From Streptomyces fulvoviolaceus (lineage in GTDB: Bacteria > Actinomycetota > Actinomycetes > Streptomycetales > Streptomycetaceae), in assembly GCF_000718165.1 (NCBI RefSeq), contig NZ_JOEY01000015.1:62001-126000 (forward strand): DNA of 64,000 nt, in the 5' to 3' direction. Under the pieces are notes generated by a model that saw nothing but the letters and a program-made list of their open reading frames with translations, was not told where the DNA came from and did not search any database. The position numbers were made by a program, and so were the translations under genes. The number at the start of each line of letters is the position of its first letter. Within the stretch, counting starts at the first letter, position 1. Below are positions 43,591-51,800 of the stretch, in pieces.

Positions 43591-43959
43591 TCAGTTCCCG
43601 CGCTCCGCCGCACTGCGCTCCACGCAGAACTCGTTGCCCTCCGGGTCGGCGAGGACGGCCCAGCCCGTGCCGTCCTCGTTGCGGCGGTCGTCCAGCAGCG
43701 TGGCGCCGAGGGCGAGCAGACGGTCGACCTCCTCGTCGCGGGTGCGGTCCTGCGGCTGGAGGTCGAGGTGCAGGCGGTTCTTGACGGTCTTGGCGTCCGG
43801 CACGGTGACGAAGAGCAGGCCCGCGGCCTCGATCAGCGCCATCGGGTCGCCAGGGTTGTCGTCCTCGTGCAGCGGCTGGTCCAGGACCCGCGACCAGAAG
43901 CCGGCGAGCTCGTAGGCGTCGGCGCAGTCGATCGTCGTGTGGCGGATGGTGGAGGTCAT
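43591..43959 (-). CDS. VOC (glyoxalase/bleomycin-resistance) family protein
   Basis: 122 residues, one VOC module pair. TIRHTTIDCADAYELAGFWSRVLDQPL is the first beta-alpha-beta unit, and LHLDLQPQDRTRDEEVDRLLALGATLLDDRR with AVLADPEGNEFCVE is the second. The metal positions (His in HTTID, His in LHLDL and Glu in FCVE) are present. ATG 43959 follows GGAGG. Such short VOC proteins are often of unknown substrate. It is divergent from the secreted protein gene (79 nt between starts). Confidence 0.85.
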   Translation of the reverse strand: MTSTIRHTTIDCADAYELAGFWSRVLDQPLHEDDNPGDPMALIEAAGLLFVTVPDAKTVKNRLHLDLQPQDRTRDEEVDRLLALGATLLDDRRNEDGTGWAVLADPEGNEFCVERSAAERGN

Positions 43960-44038
43960 GCGGAGGATCTTCGGGCACCTCGGTCGATCAAGGCAAGATG
44001 CGCGGCAACCTCCACGGCTCCGGCGGCGACCTGGGGGT

Positions 44039-45451
44039 ATGACTTCCGCAAGACGCATGCCGTCCGAAGGCGCAGGCGCCAGTGCCGGCCACCGCCGGGT
44101 CCGTGTGACCCGTAAGCCCGTCATCGCAGGACTCGCCGCCGCCGGCGCGCTCCTCGGCGCCTGGTACGCCACCGCCGGCGCCGCGACGACCGACGCGCCG
44201 GCCCTCACCGTGACCACGACCGCCGTGAGCCTGCCGGCCAAGTTCCCCTATCTGTCCGCCGGTTACAACAACACCCGCGAGTGGACGCGGACGACAACCG
44301 CGGTGGCCCCGAACGGCACCCTGCGCGTCGCCTGGCCCGCCTCGGACGGCATCCATGTCACCCCGCTGACATCCACCGGGAAGCGCTCCGGCTCGGACAC
44401 CGTGGTCAAGGGCACCAAGGAGGTGGGTGGGCTGGTCGCGCACAACGACGGCTTCGCGCTGCTCACCCGGGTCGCCGACACCAACAAGTGGAAGGAGACG
44501 GCGGCCGCGATCGTCCGCTACACGGGCGCCAAGAAGACCTGGAGCACCAAGCTCACCGGCACCGCCTCGCACGACACGTCCCCGCTGCTCGACGGCCAGC
44601 TCACCTGGAACGGCAAGAAGTACGGCGCCTACTTCGTCGTGCACGGCGCGGGCGGCTTCGCCGACGGCCACTTCGGCGACAAGCTGTCGTACATCAGCCC
44701 CAAGGGCAAGAAGCTGAGCGGTGGTTGGGGCTGGGGCTGCAGCCACAACGAGGGCATCGCGCTGCACGCCGAGACGTCCGGCGCGTTCACCTCCCTGTGC
44801 TTCGACGACTGGCGTTCGGGCCTCTTCGTGTCGACGGGGATCGCCGCGCCCGACGTCGCTCCGGTGGTCCAGCGCGAGCAGTGCTGGGCTGGTTACTGCG
44901 GCGGCACGTTCGCCGGCCGTACCGGTGACCTCGTCAAGTCGTCCACCGGCCGCTACGCCACCGCCTTCGCCTCCCGCGGCGCCGCGTCCGCCAAGAAGAA
45001 CCCGGACGACTCGTCCGGCCGCGGCTGGACGGTCAAGCCGAAGACGAGCACCCACCAGGTGGCGGTCGCCTTCCTCAAGAACCGCAACTCCGGCCCCGGC
45101 AAGGCGATCTACCTCTCCAGCGCGAAGACCACGGAGCACGTCAACGTCCGCATCGCGCCGTACGGCAAGAACCGCCTCCTTCTGTCCTGGGAGTCCCTGA
45201 AGAACGCCAAGTGCTCGACCGGCACCTGCACCGGCACCTTCGCGGGCACGCATCTTCGGCTCATCGACTGGAACGGCAAGTTCCAGAGCGCGGACAAGGT
45301 GGTGAGCGCGCGGATCACGGGCGACATCGCGGTGCAGAAGGACGGGACGCTGACGTGGGCGTCCGTGCCCGTCACACCGTCGTACGCGAGCGCCCTCACC
45401 GGCGCGTCCCCGACCACGAAGACTCTGAAGATCGCCCGACTGACTCCCTGA
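44039..45451 (+). CDS. Secreted propeller-like hypothetical protein
   Basis: 470 residues from ATG 44039 after GGGGG; a second in-frame ATG (44057) is also possible. A basic lead (RRVRVTRKPVIAGLAAAGALLGAWYATAGAATT) is the signal peptide. The mature part has repeated short beta-strand blocks (NGTLRVAWPASDGIHVTPL, NDGFALLTRVADTNKW, HDTSPLLDGQLTWNGKKYGAYFVVHG, NEGIALHAETSGAFTSLCFDDW), suggesting a beta-propeller. It has several Cys for disulfides (GCSHNEG, QCWAGYCGG, KCSTGTCTG). No catalytic motif or named family recognised. Confidence 0.75.
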   Translation: MTSARRMPSEGAGASAGHRRVRVTRKPVIAGLAAAGALLGAWYATAGAATTDAPALTVTTTAVSLPAKFPYLSAGYNNTREWTRTTTAVAPNGTLRVAWPASDGIHVTPLTSTGKRSGSDTVVKGTKEVGGLVAHNDGFALLTRVADTNKWKETAAAIVRYTGAKKTWSTKLTGTASHDTSPLLDGQLTWNGKKYGAYFVVHGAGGFADGHFGDKLSYISPKGKKLSGGWGWGCSHNEGIALHAETSGAFTSLCFDDWRSGLFVSTGIAAPDVAPVVQREQCWAGYCGGTFAGRTGDLVKSSTGRYATAFASRGAASAKKNPDDSSGRGWTVKPKTSTHQVAVAFLKNRNSGPGKAIYLSSAKTTEHVNVRIAPYGKNRLLLSWESLKNAKCSTGTCTGTFAGTHLRLIDWNGKFQSADKVVSARITGDIAVQKDGTLTWASVPVTPSYASALTGASPTTKTLKIARLTP

Positions 45452-45534
45452 CGACTCCCTGAAGGCGCACAACCACCGACCCCGTCCGAGGCGTCTCACA
45501 GATGCGATGCACGCGGACGGGGGAGGTCGGTGTG

Positions 45535-45948
45535 GTGTCAGGCAAGGGATACAAGGGGCACGTGCGGGACGTGCGGCGGTTCTTCTGGCTTCCTCGGGAG
45601 ACGCCGCGCAGTCCCGTGGCGGCATGGCCCACGCTGCAGGTCTGGCTGTTCTGCCTGGCCGTGGGAGCCGTGGGCGCGGCCCTCAGTTGGGAGGAGCAGG
45701 GCCCGCTGCTGATGATGGTCGTGGTGCTGATGGAAATGTTCGAGAACGTGGTCAAGGGCGTACGGCACCGCTGGCCCGCCTTCGTGGCCGCGCTGGCGGT
45801 CGGCTGGGGCGTCAACCGGCTCGCGTATGCCGGAGTGCCCGACTCCGATTCGCTGTGGGGCGGGTACTGCGTCTATGCGCTGTGGACGTTGGCGGCGCTG
45901 GCGACGTTCGTCGCCGTCACTCGTCTGCCCCTGGGACGAGCTTTCTGA
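45535..45948 (+). CDS. Small membrane protein of unknown function
   Basis: 137 residues. GTG 45535 is placed 8 nt after GGAGG; GTG 45532 and ATG 45502 are also in frame. Three or four membrane helices are predicted: WPTLQVWLFCLAVGAVGAAL, LLMMVVVLMEMFENVV, WPAFVAALAVGWGVNRL and YCVYALWTLAALATFVAV. No family motif recognised. It is convergent with the repeat protein gene, overlapping by 32 nt. Confidence 0.6.
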   Translation: MSGKGYKGHVRDVRRFFWLPRETPRSPVAAWPTLQVWLFCLAVGAVGAALSWEEQGPLLMMVVVLMEMFENVVKGVRHRWPAFVAALAVGWGVNRLAYAGVPDSDSLWGGYCVYALWTLAALATFVAVTRLPLGRAF

Positions 45949-47887
45949 TCACCTCGACGGGCAGCGCCGGATTCCGGGCGGCCGTCTCCGCGCCGCCGTC
46001 TCTCAACAACCAGGTCAGGAGCCGGGCAGGCAGGTGGGGGTGGAGCGCGGCGGCCTGCCGTATGTGCTCGTGCGGATCCTCCAGCAGCCTCGCGGCGGCC
46101 GCCGCCGACAGCCGGGGGTCGGTCGCGGCGCGGTACCGCACCTCCTCGCTGGGGTCCCGGCTGAGCCGTTCCACCAGGTCGGGTGTCGACTCCGGATCGT
46201 CCAGGGCCAGCCTGCGCATGCGCGGGCTGGGGTCGTCGGCGTACCGCAGGAGGTCGTGGCGGGGGAAGTTGGGGTGGCCGCGCGGGCGGTCGGGGGTGGT
46301 GAGGCTGCCGTCCCACCACTGCCACACCTCCAGCAGCATGTCCGCGGGCGCGTCGTCGCACGACTCGGCCAGGAAGAGCTGTACGACACGATCCTCGTCG
46401 CGCGCGAGGCGTGCGACCACGTCCGGCGGCAGGTGGCGGGCGCGGGCGACGCTTCTGCGGACGAGGGGGTGGGCGGAGGCGGCCAGGCGGCGCATGGCGT
46501 CCTCGTCGTGGTGCAGGGCCACGACCCAGTCGAGGGCCCAGGAGCGGAGCTTCGGGTCGAAGTCGATGTCGATGCCCGCGCGTTGCTCCTCGGTGAGGTC
46601 GGCCCGCACCGACACCGCGGAGCGGACGCCGGCGTCGGGATCCTCGGCGAGGAGAGCGACAAGGTCCGGGTCCAGGTGCGGGTTGCGGGCGAGGAAGCGG
46701 CGCTCGTCGGGCTCGCCGTGCCGGGCCAGGTGCTCGGCGAGGTCGTGCTCCAGGCGGCAGGTCTCCAGGGCCTTGCGCTGGGTGTCCTGGACTTCCTGGG
46801 CCTCGAACACCGGCCGGGGCATCGGGTGTTCCTGGTGGTGCAGCAGCAGGACCCGGTCGCGCACGATGCCGTGCGGATCGGCCAGGAGCGCCTCCCGTGC
46901 GGCAGCGTCGAGATGGGGCCAGGCCACCTGGCAGGCCACGGCCCGCACACCGTCGTCAGGGTCACCGGCCAGCGCGATCGCCAGATCGGCAGGCAGGCCC
47001 TTGAGGCGGGCAGTCTCGGAGCGCACACGTGCGGACGGATCAACGGCGAGCCTGCGGCAGGCGTCCTCAGTGAGCTCGGCCCAACGGTCCGCGGCCACCA
47101 TGGTCAGGATCCACCGCTGACGCTTGTCCTGCTCCGCGAGAATCACGCGGGCCCACTGCTCGGGCGTGATGTTCGGCTGATGCTCGGCCGCGCTCATCCG
47201 CATCTTCCAGTCCGGGTGGGCCAGGACCGCGTCCACCGCTTCCGTCGGCAACCTGCTGTACATCGCATACGACGACCTGTCCACCAACCGGGGCCGGAGC
47301 TCCTTCGGAGTGGCCGGGTTGAGCGAGAGTCCGCGCGCCCATGCGTCGAGCAGTCTCTGCGTGGGCTTCGGCCCCTCGAACAGGGACTCCCAGGCAGCCG
47401 CCCGTTCCTCCGGTGTCTCCCGGCCCGCGGCCTGCGCGGCCTCCTCCTGCCGCTCCTTGATCCGGTCGACGGCGACGAGCCAGACAGCGTGCTCCTCGGT
47501 CGTGGCACCCAGCAGGGTGTCCCCGGCCGGCGACAGCGTGAGGAACTCCGGCTGCCCGGGCCGGTCACCGAGCACTCCGGCGAGATCCCAGTCGGCGGTG
47601 AGCCGGACCCGGATCCAACGCCGGGGCGAGCAGCCGGCGTCGATGAGGAACACCCCGTCCTCGCCGAGAATCCCCGTCTCGGACGCCAGCCGGTGCCACT
47701 GCGCGTTGAGCTCGGCGACCAGGTCGGGCCGGTCCGAGCCGACCGCCACGGCCGGCTCGGCCTCCCACGCGGCGACACGGCGCCATGCGAACGGGGGCGG
47801 CAGCACCTCCTCGACCCGCCGGTCCTCCACGATCTCCAGCCCGGCCCTACGCAGCAGCTCCGAGAGCTCATCCCTCATGGGGATCAT
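45917..47887 (-). CDS. HEAT/leucine-rich-variant-like repeat protein
   Basis: 656 residues. The first ~170 residues are mixed and carry no known motif. From about residue 190 the chain is built of helical repeats of 20-30 residues such as RPRLVDRSSYAMYSRLPTEAVDAVLAHPDWKMR, DVVARLARDEDRVVQLFLAES, RRLALDDPESTPDLVERLSRDPSEEVRYRAATDPRLS and PHLPARLLTWLLRDGGAETAARNPALP. The DPDxxVR pattern resembles LRV and HEAT repeats that act as scaffolds. It lies 130 nt beyond the alpha/beta-hydrolase gene and on the same strand, so it may belong to the caspase-WD40 locus. ATG 47887 or 47878. Confidence 0.75.
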   Translation of the reverse strand: MIPMRDELSELLRRAGLEIVEDRRVEEVLPPPFAWRRVAAWEAEPAVAVGSDRPDLVAELNAQWHRLASETGILGEDGVFLIDAGCSPRRWIRVRLTADWDLAGVLGDRPGQPEFLTLSPAGDTLLGATTEEHAVWLVAVDRIKERQEEAAQAAGRETPEERAAAWESLFEGPKPTQRLLDAWARGLSLNPATPKELRPRLVDRSSYAMYSRLPTEAVDAVLAHPDWKMRMSAAEHQPNITPEQWARVILAEQDKRQRWILTMVAADRWAELTEDACRRLAVDPSARVRSETARLKGLPADLAIALAGDPDDGVRAVACQVAWPHLDAAAREALLADPHGIVRDRVLLLHHQEHPMPRPVFEAQEVQDTQRKALETCRLEHDLAEHLARHGEPDERRFLARNPHLDPDLVALLAEDPDAGVRSAVSVRADLTEEQRAGIDIDFDPKLRSWALDWVVALHHDEDAMRRLAASAHPLVRRSVARARHLPPDVVARLARDEDRVVQLFLAESCDDAPADMLLEVWQWWDGSLTTPDRPRGHPNFPRHDLLRYADDPSPRMRRLALDDPESTPDLVERLSRDPSEEVRYRAATDPRLSAAAAARLLEDPHEHIRQAAALHPHLPARLLTWLLRDGGAETAARNPALPVEVIRKLVPGADE

Positions 47888-48017
47888 CCTGCCCGAGGAG
47901 CTTCGCTCCGGAGTGATTCCCTGGTCACCCGAGCACCCCGACCCGCGATCCGGCGATGCCTTCCGAACTCGTTTACTGCAGCTGCCGGTTGGGCGCGGCG
48001 ATCGACGTCACCGCACG

Positions 48018-48878
48018 TCAGTCCGCAGCAGACGTGCGCAGCGCCGCGGCGATCGACTGCCCGGTCTCCCGGGCGGTGAGATACGGCCGCACATCATGCG
48101 CCTTGGCCCCGTTGTGCACGAGGAGGTCGGTGACGCGGTCGCCGAACACCGGTGCCAGTTCCTTGGCCAGGGCCACGGCATCACCCCGGTCGGCGATGTT
48201 GGTCCAGCGCTTGACGGGGGCCGGCCAGCGGGCACGTCCGTCGCGTGGAGCCGGGACCAGCCGGTCGAGGACCAGGCCGCGTACCGCGAGCGGCGAGCCG
48301 AGGGTGACCAGAGTCAGGTCCGGCAGCTCCGGGCGGGCACACAACGCCTCGTAGGCGACGACGGAGCCCAGCGAGTGGGCGACGACGACCTCGGTCCGTT
48401 CGGTCAGAGCGGCGAGGAAGCGTTCCTGGATGGCGTCGCGCAGGTCCGGTTCGGTGAAGTAGCGGCGGACCTGACGGGCATCGGAGATCAGCAGCCGATC
48501 GCTGAGGCCCGCGAAGAAGGCGGAGTGGCTGAGGGCGTCCAGGGCGCGCTGCACCAGGTAGGGGGTACGGCCTCGCGCTGCCGCGTCCGGTCCGGGCACC
48601 CGGCTCTCCGCCCGGGCCGCCGCCTCCCACCAGGCCAGCAGCAGGTCCCGTTCGAGCCCGTCCTCGACGTCGGAGGCGTCCAACTCGGGCTCGCCGAGGC
48701 CCCGATGGCCCGCGGATCGGAACAGATCGCCGTAGAACGCCATGGTCGCGTCCCGCTGTTCGAGCACAGCGCCGGCGAGGGTGACGCCGTCGGCGAGGGC
48801 GGGGTACCAGTCGGCGAGGAGGGTGTGGGGGCCCTTGTGCTGCTGGGCTATGCCGTGGAGGAGGACGACGCGGGTCAC
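48018..48878 (-). CDS. Alpha/beta-hydrolase coupled to the caspase-WD40 gene
   Basis: 286 residues from GTG 48878 (GGAG 8 nt before), overlapping the caspase-WD40 stop by 4 nt. The lipase-like motifs are LLHGIAQQHKGPHTLL and VVAHSLGSVVAYE with Ser169 in an AHSLG elbow. The His candidate lies in VTDLLVHNGAKAHDVRPYL. A long helical insert (residues 40-130) precedes the nucleophile, unlike compact esterases. Tight coupling to the caspase-NTPase gene suggests a joint effector or regulator in one system, for example a lipase acting on membranes. That role is inferred, not seen. Confidence 0.8.
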   Translation of the reverse strand: MTRVVLLHGIAQQHKGPHTLLADWYPALADGVTLAGAVLEQRDATMAFYGDLFRSAGHRGLGEPELDASDVEDGLERDLLLAWWEAAARAESRVPGPDAAARGRTPYLVQRALDALSHSAFFAGLSDRLLISDARQVRRYFTEPDLRDAIQERFLAALTERTEVVVAHSLGSVVAYEALCARPELPDLTLVTLGSPLAVRGLVLDRLVPAPRDGRARWPAPVKRWTNIADRGDAVALAKELAPVFGDRVTDLLVHNGAKAHDVRPYLTARETGQSIAAALRTSAAD

Positions 48879-51800
48879 CGGTCGTCTCCCCGGGGCTCCA
48901 CGGCATCGCCGACGTTGAGGCCGAGGACCACCACACCCATGTCCGTCGCCAGACAGACATGCCCGGAGGGGGCCGCGGCCACGGCGTTGATGCCGCCGCC
49001 CACGTCGAGTTCGGCGCTCCAGCCCGGGTGCCGGGTGTCCCAGACGCGGACCAGACCGAAGTCGTCACCGGCGATGAGGAGCGGTACGCCGTGGATGTCC
49101 GCCGCCCTGAGCGCCCGGGCCCGGGACGGGAACGGCTCCAGGTCGGGGCCTCCGACGGCCCGGGTGGCCAGGTCCCGGAAGACCAGCCGGCCGTCGCCGC
49201 ATCCCACGACGAGGAGACCGCTTCCGTGGCGCACGAAGTCCACGCTGAACGCGCCCCGTTCGTGCCCGGTCAGCGGCTCACCTACCGGTTCTCCGGTGCA
49301 CAGGTCCCACAGCCGAACCGTGCCGTCCAGGGAGGCGCTGGCCAGGAGTTCCCTCTTCCCCGACCGGACGGTACGCAGGTCCATGACCTGGGCCGTGTGG
49401 CCGGGCATCGGCGGGCAGACGGGGGCCTGGGTGCGCGGGTTCCAGGCGTGCAGGGTGAAGTCGCCCGCGACGGACACGACGAACGCCGTGCCGTCGACGG
49501 CGTGCAGGGAAGCTCGCCAGGACGTGCCGAACCGTTTGCCGAGACGCCGGCGCGGCACCAGGGTCCAGGCGTCCGCTTCCGTCCAGTTGCTCGTCACGAC
49601 CACCGTCTCGTCGTTCAGACGAGCGCCGGCGGCATGGAAGACCTGGAAGGTGCTGGACGTGATGTGGGGGGCGACCTGCGCTCCGGTGTCGAGGTCGTGG
49701 AAGCGGACGCCGCCGTACAGGCTGCCGGTCACGACCATCGCCCCGCCGTCGGGCGCCGCGACGACGTCCGCGGAGACCAGGCCGCGGTCCACCCCGCACA
49801 ACGGCTCGCCGAGCGGGCTCATGGTGCCGATGTCCCAGACCCGCACCTCACGGGTGAAGGCGGTCAGCACGACCGGTGCCCCGTCGACGGTGCCGAGCGC
49901 GGGTGACGGGCACGGCCGCGTCACGTCGCTCAGTCTCGTCATGCCCTCCAGCGGCGGGTCCAGGGCCGAGCGCGTGTCCAGGTCCCACACCCGGACGGTG
50001 TCGTCGTAGGCGAGGGAGGCGACCAGAGTGCGGCCGCCGATCCGGGCGAGCGTGCCGCGCAGCACCCCGTTGGTGTGTCCGACCAGCGGTCCGCCGGCCG
50101 ACGCCCGGGTCGCGATGTCGTGCACGTGCACGCCGTTCCCCTCGCGCGTGGACAGGACGACGGGGCGGTCCCCCAGGAAGGACACGCCCAAGGCGCGGGC
50201 GTACAGCGAGAGTTCCTCCAGGTCGAGGTGGGCCTCCAGGGTGCGCGTACCCTGCGCGTCCACGTGCCAGACGTACGCATGGTCGAGGGCGGTCGCGACG
50301 GCGATCTGGAGCGTGCGGCCCACGCTGCGGACGGCCAGATACTCGACACCGCCGATGTGGGTGTCCAGGGGTGGGCCCAGGGGCTCACCGGTGGCCTGTC
50401 GCCAGATCCGGACCGTGCCGTCCTCGCCGCCACTCACCAGGACGGCTGCACCGTCCAGCATGCCGAGCGCGACGCAGCGCACCACGTTCGTGTGACCGGC
50501 GAGCTCGGGCCCCAAGGCCCGGCCGGTGCACGGATCCCAGCATCTGACCTGGGTGTCCTCGCCTCCCGTGACGGCGACGGGCCGGCCGCACACGGTACCG
50601 AGGGCCACTGCGAGCACACGTCCCTTGTGCCCCTCCATCGTGCGGCCGATCTGCTCACGGGTCCGCAGGTCCCACAGACGCGCCGTGCCGTCGGCCCCGC
50701 CGGTGAGCGCCAGGGGGCTGCCCCCGATCTCCTGGACGGCTACGGCGTCCACCTGTCCGCTGTGGCCGTCGTTCGGCTGGTCGGCGGACAGGTCCCAGAC
50801 GCGCGCCGTCCGGTCGGAACTGACGGTGACCGCCAGGGACGTGTCCCCGCGGCTGGTCAGGGCCGCCGCGCAGATGTCGTCCATGTGGCCGCGCAGCGGG
50901 GGCACGAGCTGGCGCAGGCTCGGCAGGTCCCACAGCCGCGTCTCCTCCCGACCGCAGGTCAGCACGACGGTACGGTCGCCGAAGCGCCCCATAGCGGCGG
51001 ACAGCACACCGCTGCGCTCGTAGTAGCGGTGTGCGACGACCGGTTCTCCGATCTGTCGGCGCTCGGCGAGGTCCCACAGGCCGAGCGTGCCGGTCACGTC
51101 TCCGACCACCAGAACGGTGCGGCCCGCCACCTCCCCCGTGCACAAGGCCCTGACCCCGCCGGCGGGCCCGATCAGCGGGCTGCCGTCGACCCGCGCGTCG
51201 CCGCCGTCCATGACGTCGCCGAGGTCCCAGATCCGTACGGCCTTGTCGTCCCCGCCTGTGACGGCCAGGGGGCGTCCGTCCACCTTCGCCAGGACCGCGT
51301 CCCACACCGTGCGCCGATGCCCGGACAGCGGAGCTCCGAGCTGCCTGCGCTCGGCGAGGTCCCACAGGCGTGCCGTTCCGTCACCGCCCGCCGTCAGCAC
51401 CACCGTCCGACCGCCCAGGGTGCAGACGCGGATGACCTGGATCACGTTGGTGTGCCCGGTCAGCGGAGGGCCGTACGGCTGGCCGGCCGAGAGGTCCCAG
51501 ATCCGGACCGTGCCGTCGACGCCGCCGGCCAGGACCACGGTGTAGTCGCCGAGTTCGCCGATGGCGACCGCACTCACCGCGACGCCCATCGCCAGTGGTT
51601 CGCCGATCTGCCGCTGGGTGGTGAGGTCCCAGACCCGGACCGTGCCGTCCCGGCTGCCGGTCACGGTGACGGGGCGTTCGTCGAGATGGCCCACGGAGAC
51701 GCAGGCGACGCTCCGGGTGTGGCCGCTGAGCAGCCGGTGGGCGCCGCTGGCCGACCACCACGCCCAGCGCGCGGTCCAGGGCAGGGCGACGCCCAGGCGT

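Noticed and set aside
49400..51800. Apparent DNA repeats within the WD40 region
   Set aside because: They reflect repeated WD40 protein blades with diverged codons, not a mobile or tandem DNA element; no exact repeat units longer than short words were seen.
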